This document shows, in pieces, positions 9,745 to 20,799 of a DNA stretch of 64,000 nucleotides. Source of the stretch: Topomyia yanbarensis (Eukaryota; Arthropoda; Insecta; Diptera; Culicidae); the NCBI RefSeq assembly GCF_030247195.1, contig NC_080671.1:430652539-430716538 (forward strand), in the 5' to 3' direction. Made by a program: the position numbers and the translations under genes. The stretch's first letter is position 1. Each line of letters starts with the position of its first letter. The notes under the pieces were generated by a model that had not been told where the DNA came from, did no database searches, and was given only the letters and a program-made list of their open reading frames with translations.

Positions 9745-11285
9745 TGACTATTTAGCCTAAGTATGAAAATTATTTCAACTTCATGTAAAAATTGTCTTTG
9801 TTCCAGCGCCGAGTAAATTGGGAGTATTGTCTATCGCGAGATAATATAGCATTTCGTCGAGTTGTTGCTATATGGGATACACACGAGTGCGGTCGAAACA
9901 AAAACAAACGTCAAAATGTTTTCTCACTCGCACTGATGCAAACTAGATGGGCGCGTAATTCAACGCACGGCCCGGTGGCGCATGGCTGAAAAGTCGCAAT
10001 GTGGATTTAAGAAAAGATTCGCAATACTTTGGGGCAAACCATGAGAAAGTTATCCTGGAAATCGCTTGTTGTTCTTCTTTTAGTATTATCGATACAGTTG
10101 AATTTTACAGTTTTCAACTGCATCAATCATCGGTGTAAATAGATGCGTGTTATTTTCTACTGCTGTTTTCTCCGAAAAAATCACATAAAGTACTGGAACA
10201 AACCTAAACACCTATACAAACTAAACAAAAATTAAGCCTTGCAAAAAAGTAGTTTTAGAATATTTAAACCAAATGCGAACAGAGAAGATTGATCTTGTGA
10301 ATGAGGTTGCTCGACTCAGAAAGCAACTTACAAAAATGAAGAGCATGGAAATATTTTTCGTAATGGCCAACAACAAATATATATTATTTTGCTTTGCTGT
10401 ATTCCGATGGAAGACCCGTAATGATTATTTAAATGCGGATATAAAGACTACATCATTGGTTTTTCCCGGAGCGTGAAATTGATACATAATATAGAATATT
10501 TTATTCAGAACAATTTAAGTTTTGGACACGACTGTAACAAAACAAATATTTTGGCAACATTGGTCGAGTGGGGGTATGACGTTTTCAGCAGGGATTAGCA
10601 AAATATAAGAAGAAGCCAGCTGGCGGATCCTATCCTAGATGCAAACCGGTATGCGATTGTGATTATCAACGTATTTTCTTTTAAATGTTTGCACAGGTTT
10701 TTCGAGAAACTTTGTTCTAGCTTATATGTCTGTTTTCTGTGGTTGCACTGATTTGGTTTATCGTGGTTAAATTGTCAAATGTACGAAATGTTCCGCAAAA
10801 CATGAAAACTATCTTTGAAATGTTTAACGAGCATGACATCGAATGTTGGAGTGAAAGGTATTTACATGTATCAAAGCAGATTGAGAAAAAAAGGAATCTT
10901 GAAAGTGATGCTGAAAGAAAAAAGTAAGCAAAGCTGTTGTATTAAAAAATCAGCGGAAGTGAATTAATTCAAATCGTTCTCACGAAACATTTCTTGAAGA
11001 GAATAATCACTGCCTTATGACTGAACTACAACTTGGAAAACTATAGGCATTTGAATAAAATTTCTTTATAAATTACTTTATATATTTCTTCTCAGTCCGA
11101 CATATCATATTTGAATTAAAAAAAACAAGAAATTAATTTCAAATTTTTTTGATAACTCAAAAATTTTCAAGAGAACTAGGGATTATTTCACGTGATTGAT
11201 ATATTTTTTCTCCTCATTTTATGTGTCTGCCGAAAAAAAGCCCCAGCTTGCCCCACTTTTTTCTCTTCGTGATTATTAAGTTAAA

Positions 11286-11837
11286 GGTCTCTACTAGTCA
11301 CAAACGAAATTCCAGCTGCCGCCATCTGCTGCTTTGTGGGTTATTACAAATTTTGTAAAACATTTTTTTTTTATTATTTATGATGAAAACACCCTTTAAA
11401 TATCATAATAACATTTATCACTCCTTGTAAATTGTTTTATTATTGTATATTTTCAAAGATTTAGGAATAAAACATTTTAATCTAATGATAAATGATAATC
11501 CAATGATAAAACAATGGAATAATTCATTTTCTCGAGCACTTTATTTAAATGTCAGGTAGCGCCATCTACATAGGTTATAGAGTATAAGTGTCTTTGGTAT
11601 ATATGCTAAAAATATCAAAACAAACAAGTTTGTCGAAGAAAGTTTTTTGATAGAACGCGTCTGTCAAAAGATAGAACTGATCTAGATCAGTTTATACTTA
11701 TCTAGATCAAAACGAAAGTTGTCAAAATAATGCTCATTTCTATCCAAGATACTTTTCTGAAGACACTAATTCTCCAGGATACATACCCAGGGCGCTAGTG
11801 GTTTTGAGCGTCGAAAGTAGCATTCTGCCCCACTGTG
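11286..11837 (-). repeat. Right terminal inverted repeat of the Transib-like element
   Basis: This 552-bp arm is the partner of 7473-8012. Read on the minus strand it starts CACAGTGGGGCAGAATGC and ends at ACTAGTAGAGACC. The target duplication CGACC follows at 11838-11842. Confidence 0.85.
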
Positions 11838-12165
11838 CGACCTCAATACGCCGGAGATGCGCTTTCAACGTATAATGATTGGACATGATCCGAGATGCCA
11901 CCCGAAGGAAGTCACGACGCTCATCCATCCTTTTTAACCAAGGTTGGTTGATACCTTTGGGATTCCTAAACTTCCATTATCCCACAAAATTTGCCAATTT
12001 TCGAGCGTTCTCTAACTCTAAATCTAACTGAAAAATTCATTAAAGCTGCGCGATGTCTCACAAATATTACTTTCTAATGCCCAAGTGTCCGCCTTCTCAT
12101 TACGACTCTAATCTAAGTGTCACTTTTCTTATTACCCGGAATAGATCAATGCGAATGAACTCAAA
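11838..12165 (-). pseudogene. LINE RNase H domain relic, proximal piece
   Basis: Minus-strand frames give fragments alignable to the RNase H protein at 51774-52319: ENWQILWDNGSLG, IPKVSTNQPWLKRMDE, FLRVASRIMSNHYTLKAHL then RRIEV. Frames shift and a short stretch is deleted after DNGSLG. It continues in frame into 7467-7385 once the Transib-like element is removed. It probably belongs to the same LINE as the ORF1/endonuclease relic immediately to the right, with the reverse transcriptase region lost. Confidence 0.75.
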
Positions 12166-12169
12166 CTAA

Positions 12170-14760
12170 TATTTGTATCAAGCAATCCGGAACGATTTCA
12201 ATATAAAGAATCTAGAATCGTCCATATTCTCTCCGGGAAAATTAGGAGTGCTTTCCATGCTCCATCGATCGAAGCGCCTACTTGGAACTGTAACGATGTA
12301 GACATAATCATAAGTTTTGTGGGGAAAATGCTTAGCGCGAGTATCTTTTCTGTCAGATAAATTTGTATGCTTGAAGAACAAATATTACGTTTATATACAT
12401 TATTATAATTTCATCGCGAAACGTCTATCATTTGAATGTGAATTTACGTGGAATGCTGTTGTCGCCGATACAGAATTCTTAGTTCCGTGTATTCCGATCA
12501 AAGATCGAATCGAGTACACGACGTAGGGCCCAACTGCTAGACGAAATATTGTTTCTCTCGTTAATCCGTTGACGAACCGGTGCCAATAAGCGCGTTTTTC
12601 AGTTTGCATCAGGTTTTTTATTTGCGTTTCTTTTCGCGTATAATTCTGAGCACTCTCTGCCCACAACGGAGTGGGAAACCGTCCACGATTGTTCGCGCCA
12701 GGTATTCGTTTTGTCTGACCTTTAATCTCAGTGTAGGAAAACAAACCAGTCAAAACGTTGCACACTGCCACCGGAGGAATTTTTCATTTTGATTCGATTG
12801 TTTCGGATATAGTGAATCAATGGGCACACTAATGAGGTAGAGTACAACGATAAATCTAACGCACTTGGCCGCGCTGGTAGGCATTGGTGTCATTTCCTCT
12901 GTATTCAAGATGGTCATACTGAAATTGTCGCGAATATCTTGCAGTAAAATATATCGGTTATCAGCATGAAGACAACCCCATGACATGCCGTGGGAGTTGA
13001 AATCTTCTCGAATCAGTTGAGGTGCGATGTATATGGAAAGAATATCAATAAATCTTTGCCTATGATTCGGATTTAACAAGCGACAACTTCAATACCTGGT
13101 ACCGAGCAAAGGCTAATCCGATTAAAATAATAGCACGTTTTGATCCCCAAAACGCTCTTCAACATTGTATTCGGCCATGGCGAATAATGGTAAAATTGAG
13201 GAAGATCTATGTCGGAAGTAAACCTAGAAAAATGATATGACTGAAATATACAGACACTTGAAGTTTTGGATGTCCCATGTGGACTTTCCGAGACCAGGAG
13301 CCAATGTCTTGATCCTCTCCGCATTTTCCACATCCTGCCTTATTTCTACAGTTCAGTTCTTCAGTTCATGCCCCGGGCTACAAAAAGGCGAACAAGTAGA
13401 CGAGCCCCGTTCAAAAGAACAAATTTTAGAAGAAAAAATCCGGCGAAAGGCTCGAAATGAGGCTGATGGAGAATAAGTTTTGTAATACTCCTCGATTTTT
13501 ACTGAACACAATTGCTTGCCTACCAGAATTTACACTGACTGAAGCACAGGGATCTGAAAGGAGCCACACCCTATTTCGCAAAAAAGGCCCTTCTCGGAGA
13601 CTACACCATCAATCTCTACTTCCCGAGCGGGTACGCAGACAAAATACGATTTTTCGATGACGTTAAATGGCTTGTCTTTGTTCGTTAAGTAGACCATCCG
13701 GGGGCCGGTTGTATTAGATATAATTTGTATCGAAAAAGAGACTTATTGGTATTATTTTTGCCATCGGATAGATATTCAAATCGACCTCTACTAAACCTGA
13801 AAGGATGTCGGTCGCCGGAGATAACCATCGGCTCACACTCAGCTAGCTTCATAGCACAGTCAGAAAAAAAAACCGACTCGGGATAGTGGTGGGGTAGCTA
13901 AATTGATTTTTTTTCTATCACGAACGTCAACAGCAAGGTAGCGACTGCACAAAACATTAACAGTCCTTCCCGTCATGTACGGAAAGCAAGACATATAGTT
14001 TAGATCCATTTATTGGATCCAGACTCTTGTCTGGATTTAAGCACCAAATCTGGGCCTGGTTCAAGTCCTGACCTGGTAAGGGGAAAAGTGGATGGGCTAG
14101 ATCCAGGGACTGGTCCATTACCGGGTATTGGTCCAGATTCGGGAACTTGTCCGGATCCGGAAACTGGTCTGGGTCGGGAACAAGTCCAGATCCGGAAACT
14201 GATCCAGTTCCGGGAGATCCAAATTTGGGAACTGGTCCAGATCGGGAGCTGTGTCGGATCCGGAACCTAGGCCGGATCCGAAAACTGCCTAAAATATTTC
14301 TTTCACTATCCAAGTTACCCTATAAAAAATCCGGCCTGAATTTGAGTAGAAATCGGCCAGAACTCCAGCTGGTTTGACTAATACTATTATAGAAATCGAC
14401 CGAATTATCCTACATCGTCATTCCACCGTTTACTACCTTTGCGGGAATATGAGTTCAACACCGCAATGCGCAATTGCGTGGTCTGTTACCAAAAAGGCAA
14501 TAGAATCTTACCCAAAAGTAATAGAAACATGCCCGTTGGATTTTGGGTGTAGTATTCAATAAACACATTTTCGCTGAGCCGTCGGACAAACAGCCCTGTT
14601 AACAAAGAGTGTTTCCAAATAGCCACCAGATATTATCAGGGAATTTTCATTTTCACTTACACACGCCATATCTGAACTTTCGTCAGTACGAGGAGAAATC
14701 AATTCGAATCTTACTACCCACTCGGGAAAAAAGTGTTCCGCCGGCCCTGGCGTCACGTAA
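12170..14760 (-). pseudogene. LOA/I-like LINE, copy 1: ORF1 knuckle, endonuclease and linker remains
   Basis: Read from right to left. Around 13330-13480 there are remnants of a CCHC knuckle (CGKCGEDQ) typical of ORF1. At 12750-13079 there is an apurinic-endonuclease segment (EDFNSHGMSWGCLHADNR, then DIRDNFSMTILNTEEMT). At 12403-12771 there is the linker before the polymerase (RIPGANNRGRFPTPLWAES, EKRAYWHRFVNGLTRET). Frameshifts and stops are many. Copy 2 (20800-22960) is colinear; copy 1 carries an extra block at about 13800-14550 holding a degenerate minisatellite. The polymerase domain is absent and the RNase H relic follows directly. Confidence 0.7.
14010..14290. repeat. Degenerate minisatellite of GATCCGGAACTGGTC-type units
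   Basis: Units of roughly 12-24 bases built on GATCCGG, GGAACTGGTC and GGGAACTTGTCC repeat with heavy divergence. Both strands show long open frames (for example Pro-Asp-rich on the minus strand, 13957-14313), which reflect the repeat rather than a gene. It interrupts the LINE copy relative to copy 2. Confidence 0.6.
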
Positions 14761-16088
14761 CGAGATAAAAACTAAAAATGAATTTTAGACGTATCAGCGG
14801 ATCAGGGATAAAAAACGAACATTGTTTATGAATGGCCCCCAAACAAAGAATATTCCATACCGAATATCACGTAACATCGGCGACAGAGCATTGGGATCAA
14901 GGCCAAGTTCCCTCTGGGTCGTGCTAAACTGAGAAGCAACATCAATTTAAACACAGATAGCAGACGTCCATTTATTTTCATTTTTTTTTGTTTAGTCCAT
15001 TTTTTTCTTTTGCTACAATATATGCAACTCGGTGCAAGAGAACGTGACGGCCAAAGAAACGAAAAGCCAATAGTCCAAACAGATCAGGAACAGGAAGAAG
15101 GACTACGAAGAAGGAAACAAACAACAGATGAGAAATCGTTTACTTATTTATTATAACTACGATACTAATCACATATATTTTGCTTTTCTTGTTACGTTTC
15201 AGCAAACCAAAATCTCTACTATTTCTTCATTTTCTGCCTCCGACTATCCTCTATGTAATGTATCTGAAACTTGTGGGACTGGTTAACAGCCGGCGCCTGC
15301 TTGTGGAAGAAACTGGTGTGCCATACGGACTAGCACATACGAACAGTTAGGCTTTGTAGGTCCTCATCTTGACAGAGTCTAGATGGGCGGATGAACGTCT
15401 GCCAGGGTGTGGGCTGAGAAATGACAATGACACTGTACGAGATGGCGCTGGGCCTGTGGCCTTCGACTAGCATGGTCCATTCTCATTGATTCCGAAGTCT
15501 TCTTGGCTGGTTGGTCGATATGTGGTCCTACTTGCAAGTTGATCAATTCGCTTGGGTGGGGGGCATGTACTAGTTGTCGACTCTTTTGATCGTGGGTATG
15601 AGCAAATACAAATTAAATACGCCAAGGTCCCATACAAAAGGGTCATCATCTTTTGACTCACCGAAAACTAGATTTAAAGAACCCTATGCATGAGTTTTGT
15701 TTGGCAAGTAATAAAGTCTGAAAAATAAGAAATGGCAACGCGTTTTGTTAGAACAGATCCAAGCATGTCGTGCTTTTATTTTTTCTGTTTTTTTTTTGCA
15801 GTCGTTATTTTTTGTGGACTCGCCAAGGCAACATTACTTCACTGGGGACTTAACGGTAACATTTGTTTTATTTACAACTGATTAAAATAAAATTAAAATC
15901 TTTTTCATCGTAACATCAGCAAAATTTCATCATAACTTTAGGAGAATCAGCTGAGGGAGTTCAACCACGAAAGCCGCCATTATGAGATAGAATTTGCACC
16001 GGAGACATCGGTAGTAGTTCTACCCAAAGTTGCAGTTATTTGTACGGCAGGTGCTGATTCTAACTTGCGTATATTCAACAGCAAGTTA
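14761..16088. other. Spacer with a repeat end; no gene recognised
   Basis: GGGGGCCATTCATAAACAATG (reverse, near 14818-14838) matches the end seen near 6099. The rest is non-coding, with T-runs at about 14980-15010 and 15780-15800. Confidence 0.4.
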
Positions 16089-16099
16089 GAATCAGCACC

Positions 16100-16336
16100 T
16101 CCCTTGGGCAAGACGTGCGTAGCGTGAGACGCACCAACACAGGAGAAATGCTTCTGATGCTGAAGCGAGGCGCACAATCTAGTGCGGTGTACAAGGCCTT
16201 GGCCCAAGAGGTCCTTGGTGAAGGCGCCCAGATCAGGTCGTTAGGGGCGGAAATGACTCTCCAGTGCAAGCATCTGGACGAGTTCACGACCGCAGAATAT
16301 GTCGTCCGTGAAAGACATACCCACTTTTTTGTCTAA
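16100..16336 (+). pseudogene. R1-clade LINE gag (ORF1) fragment
   Basis: The frame reads SLGQDVRSVRRTNTGEMLLM, KRGAQSSAVYKALAQEVLG, then EMTLQCKHLDEFTTAE, a well-kept piece of the R1-type gag that precedes the CCHC knuckles. It loses homology after TTAE and stops at 16336. Upstream homology ends at a 20-bp hairpin (16049-16100) whose right arm directly precedes the gag sequence. It is truncated at both ends. Confidence 0.75.
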
Positions 16337-18207
16337 GGATTCAAAATAGGTTGTTTTTTGTCATGCATAAAAATGTCCATACAATCCCATTTAGACAATT
16401 TTTGTCTACATTTCCGCATTTTACGACCTAATCGCAACGTAATAAAACCCGTGACCTGGTTAGTGCAGCACACCGCCCGACGTTTTTAACATCCTTTCGC
16501 AGTGAAAGATGGACCGCGACACGAATTTAGATGTTCATTCTGTGCTCATTTTTCCCAGGCGATGTAAAATCCTGGGGGAATGTGTTAATTCAGGCAATTG
16601 CCCGATGCTACAACCTTTTCAACCGACAAGAAAACGTTTCTAATCCCTCTCTCATTTTTTTATTTCCGCCGCGTCTTCGGTGCTTCAAATTACGCACATA
16701 TAAAGTTATAATTTATGTTGGCTTTTAATTACGTTTAAGGTGTGCGTGCAGACATGGTTGAGCCATAAATTAGGAAATTTGTGAGACACGTATGTAACTG
16801 CACCGACTTCTCCCACAGATTGGGTTGACCGGTGGCATCATTTCGGCGGGAAATGCACTTGATAGGATTAGTTTTGACCAGGCTTAAAAAAACGATCGGT
16901 TACTATCAAATCGATACTCGATCCCATCCGTAATATTCTTGGGAAGGACGTCCCAACTTGGTGTTGTGTGGAAATGTCATCATAAATAATGGTCTTAAGA
17001 TGATCGTCCCAGACTTTTGGTCCTCTTTCAATTCAACGTTTTCTGCGTAGCAAAGAAGGGAAAGCGTTGTTCTGCGTCTTCGGTAATGTGAGAAACGGGA
17101 ACATTGGATGGATGCTGCTAAAGTGTTACATCTGCGTTTTCCCTCACTATAACAGCATACAACAATAGGGACCATAACAATGTCAAAGCCTATCCTAGTT
17201 GGGTCTTCAAGAGAGAGAAAGAGAAAATGAAAAAAAAAGGATCAAAAGTCGTAAAACTGACCTCGATGCGATTTTCTGAGGTTCCTTTCGAATGCTTCAC
17301 GGTCGTGAGATTCGGTTAGCTTTCATCTGCCTCTTCGGGTCCGAATTCTTGTTTCCATACCTGCAGGTTTGTTTGGAAAGATGGTCCACTTGAGCCGCGA
17401 CCCTCTCCGCTCTTCGGCGCATTCAGCTATATTCGTGCTGTTCGATTCCAATTTATTTGCTATTCAATAGATTTTTCATACTTTTTCGTTTTTCTTTGTA
17501 ATATGAAAGCACTTTTTTGCTATTCTCTTCAATTTTTTCAAAGAAATGTAAACGGGAAAAGATGAAGTTTGAAGAGGGTCATATATCACCCGACGTTTCG
17601 CCTTTACACAGACGACCTACGGGGGCTTATTTGTCGTATGGAAGCAGTTACGCTCGAACTCTACGATGGCAGAGAATTAGTTTTTTTTGTTCAATCAAAT
17701 CCCACAGCGAAAACAGTAAGAAACCACTCGAGTCATCCTCCTGCATTTAATTCCAGGAGGGAGCTCTTATCTGGCATTTATCGCCACTCGGCAGCATTGT
17801 AGTAGGCTGTAGGCGAAATTTGTAGATTGCAATCGCAGTAACGGAAAAAATGCCGATGACGGGGATTGATCGGCGACTAGATGATCTCTCTACATCAAAG
17901 TAGCTCTATAAGCATTATCCTTACTTTTACAGAAACTATGGACCATGGAAAACTAGAGAATTTATGCTCTGTGCTATTGCAGTTTTATAACAAATAATTA
18001 CAGGACAGATTCGTTAATCGATTGACAGATGTTTAAATTTGTCCAAAAAGGATGGTAGCAGTTACAGACACTATACACAGACTAGCGAAGTGTCAACATT
18101 TGCAGCCAAACATACTAGTTTACAAATAAAAAGCGGTCCAATTTTAAAGTGCCCAAACAGCCAATTGCAACTGTATTTCATGTCACTTCAGTTATATATA
18201 GTAATTA
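16337..18207. other. Long spacer; no gene recognised
   Basis: Only short frames are present. One at 17562-17750 begins MKFEEGHISPDVSPLHRRP, but it has no recognised domain, no splice evidence and overlaps an equally long frame, so I do not call it. Several T-rich stretches occur at 17460-17540. Confidence 0.4.
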
Positions 18208-18962
18208 GGCTGTGAACCATTTGGCGATTTTATTTACTTTTAGTTAAAATTTAACAGTTCGAAAATTATTTTCTCTCGAATGGTAAAATTTAACCGAGAG
18301 AGCGAACCATTTCAATAGTTGACATTTGGATAGCTACGATGACCGCAAGTTGCTAAAGGCACAGAGAACAGACGTCCATCTTCAGCATTCATTCCGGAAC
18401 CGATTCGGACTTCCAGCATGAATTCCAGCTCAAATGCGTCAACCGATAGAGTCGGAATCGGTTGTTTTCTTTGAGCTAGATTCCATGCTGAATCCATCCA
18501 GGATTTCGAACCGGTTCCGGAATCGATTTGACGGATTGTTGGGATAGGTTGGTGTGGCGGCGCTAGTGTTTTTCGTGTATTAATTCAAATGTTTACACAC
18601 GTTTTTTAAATATTTTTGTTCGATCATGGATGTCTGTTCTCTGTGGTAAAGGTGTGAACATTTGTCAATATTTTAAAATTAGTTTTTCTTAGAAATAATC
18701 CAAACAAATCTTGACGTTGTCGATTCCATTTTTATCCCTTTATTTTGTTATGAAAAATATTGACAGCCTCAATCAGGTACAGAATATGTATCCACCTTTT
18801 TATTCTGCACCATGGGCAACATTTTAACCATCGAGCTGTCAAATTTAACTATCGCTCTGTCGATTTTAACCATGCTCCAGCGTAGGGTTATTTTGCAAAT
18901 AACTTTCGAAGTATCAGATTTTAACTAAAAGTTAAAAATGGTCCGCCGAATGGTTCACAGCC
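18208..18962. mobile_element. PIF/Harbinger-like MITE (family Z, copy 1), 755 bp with insert
   Basis: The left end GGCTGTGAACCATTTGGCG and right end CGAATGGTTCACAGCC form inverted repeats that extend into TTTTAGTTAAAATTT / AACTAAAAGTTAAAAAT. The trinucleotide TTA flanks both ends (18205-18207, 18963-18965), as expected for Harbinger. A 284-bp alpha MITE sits inside. A second member with several nested inserts is at 58476-60931. Confidence 0.75.
18361..18644. mobile_element. Alpha MITE copy A, 284 bp, Mutator-like
   Basis: Ends are ACAGAGAACAGACGTCCATC and the reverse of ACAGAGAACAGACATCCATG. The flanking nonamers GCTAAAGGC and GGTAAAGGT agree at seven of nine bases, consistent with an aged 9-bp duplication. 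The interior carries repeated CCGGAACCG and GAATCGGTTG motifs. Beyond the shared 18-19 bases the two ends differ (CTTCAGCATTC at one, GATCGAACAAAAA at the other), so the element is directional. Confidence 0.85.
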
Positions 18963-18966
18963 TTAT

Positions 18967-19180
18967 GCAATCCACCACAACGTTTGTTTGACAATTCAGC
19001 GAGGGGTTTGTCAACAAGTTTACTCCTCCGAATAGAAAAACCCGTCGGACGACCATACTTCGTTAGCCCGATTCGTTTGATGTTGCATCGAATCGACGAT
19101 TTTGTCGGACGTCGCACCCACCCGAGTTACGTCAGAAGTAATAATCAGCTGATCAGAAATCCATGAGACCATGGATTGCC
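18967..19180. mobile_element. MITE family Y, copy 2, inverted relative to copy 1
   Basis: GCAATCCACCACAACGTTTG at the left and CCATGGATTGCC at the right bound a 214-bp element. Its interior (CAACAAGTTTACTCCTCCG, GATTTTGTCGGACGTCGC, AATCAGCTGATCAGAAA) aligns with the reverse complement of 8691-9192. It represents the empty site for the 272-bp insert seen there. Confidence 0.7.
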
Positions 19181-19184
19181 CAAT

Positions 19185-20366
19185 TCTCACATGAACTATT
19201 CTTTCGCATAATTTCCCTAATTACCGCTTGAAAATTACACTTCCCAAAACACTTGAACATTCTGGGAACGTTCGATGGCAAACCGCTGTAAAATTGAAAA
19301 TTTCACACATTTCTCTTCCAAGCTGTCGGAAAACTCATGGAACCGTACGCGACAGTTATCATATTTCACATCCCTTGATTTCTTCAAAGAAAAAATAATC
19401 AACTGATGGTGGGAAACTGAGAGCCGAAAGTATGAAAAGAAAACATCTGCAAGTTCAAGTTGGTACCCAGCACCAGCAGTATGTAAATTGTGTTTTTGTC
19501 TTTCGGCACCCTGCGTCTGGTTCTAAAACACACTGTCCCAAATCCTAGGTCATAATGGAGAGGGAGGGACCGATGAAGGGGACAGAAAAAAACTGATGTC
19601 AAGCAATGTGCAGCCAAAGGAAACTAAATCATTTAAGCCCTCAACATAAGCTCTAGCCAGAAGAAATCAAATGACTACATTATTTCTCCGAAGCTAATCT
19701 GGATACTTGAAAACACATTTGTTGCTACTTATGGCTTTTGAGAAGGCGACCACAAATGCTTTGCAGATTGTCGTGTTTTGAAGTTCTTTGTTGTGACTTC
19801 TATAGCTGTTTTCTGCAGCCGGCGATGCGGTGTTATAGAAATTTGTAACTGGAGTGTAGAGCATTTTTTCGTATAGTTCCTAGGGATGCTGTACTGATGT
19901 TATAAATATGCTACATAAAATTAGTACTTTCATAATCTATTCATATTCATCTTTCAATCTTTTAAATACTCTTTTTTAGTGAGAATATTGATTTTAACGT
20001 TATCGTTTTTCATGTCGTACTACTAGTCTGGATGAATAATAAAGATTTCTACGTCGACAATATCGTGGATATCAGTACAACATATCTCATATGATGAAAC
20101 TGGATGCAGACAATAGTCAATTATCTCTCTCCGAAATAAATCAGCCTAGAAGTCGTTTGACACTCGGCGGGTTGAAGAATTTCAAATAAAAATTGACTCG
20201 CTAGATTCCTGTTCTCGTGTTGTATAAGAAGGCGTAGTACTGTCTTCACACATTTCATACAGGGCAGGGCCAGGGACTCCGCGATTTTGAGGGCAGACGC
20301 CCTTTATTGTATGTAACATATTATCGTGCCGGTAAAATGTCTTTGTTAGCTGTTCTCAATCGTACC
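19185..20366. other. Spacer; no gene recognised
   Basis: No domain-bearing frame and no clear repeat end were found here. Confidence 0.4.
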
Positions 20367-20781
20367 ACAGAGAACAGACATCCATGATCGAACAAAAATG
20401 TTTAAAAAACGTGTGTAAACATTTGAATTAATATACGATAAACACTAGCGTCGCCAAACCAACCTATCCCAGCTATCCGTCAAATCCATTCCGGAACCGG
20501 TTCAAAATCCTGGATGGATTCAGTATAGAATCTTGCTCAAAGAAAAAAACCGATTCCGACTATATCGGTTGATGCATTTGAGCTGGAATTCATGCTGGAA
20601 GTCCGAATCGATTCCGGACTAGTTTGACTGGGTAGAGGAATAACCGCTGTCAATTCTGTCGAACTCAGCCACAAGAAAACATGACGACAGTAGCGCACCT
20701 GGTTTAGATATCCCAACTACCTTCGAAACCGTTAGAGATTTTACATAAGTTGAATGCTGAAGATGGACGTCTGTTCTCTGT
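20367..20781. mobile_element. Alpha MITE copy B, 415 bp
   Basis: It begins ACAGAGAACAGACATCCATG and ends with the reverse of ACAGAGAACAGACGTCCATC. It is longer than copy A because it retains the block around GTAGAGGAATAACCGCTGTC and TAGCGCACCTGGTTTAG. Flanks do not match as a duplication; the right flank runs straight into the LINE copy 2 relic. Confidence 0.8.
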
Positions 20782-20799
20782 GGTTACGGTGATATGCGC

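Larger units (their letters stand above)
7473..11837. mobile_element. Transib-like DNA transposon, 4365 bp, non-autonomous
   Basis: Both ends begin CACAGTGG, inside long inverted repeats (7473-8012 and 11286-11837). The target duplication is 5 bp and GC-rich (CGACC). Known Transib elements have 5-bp duplications and ends starting CACWRTG, the relatives of RAG recombination signals. Here the heptamer CACAGTG is followed after 22 bases by CTCAAAACC, resembling the RSS nonamer in its AAAACC core, at both ends (7502-7510; 11800-11808 reversed). No Transib transposase was recognised inside. The interior holds nested MITEs, a THAP-like relic, short frames such as a Leu/Lys-rich coiled piece at 10273-10350, and a 21-bp inverted repeat (8550-8570 / 10618-10638). 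Assignment to Transib rests on ends and duplication only. Confidence 0.7.

Noticed and set aside
13957..14313. Pro/Asp-rich 118-codon protein
   Set aside because: It is a translation of the GATCCGG-type minisatellite, with open frames on the opposite strand as well.
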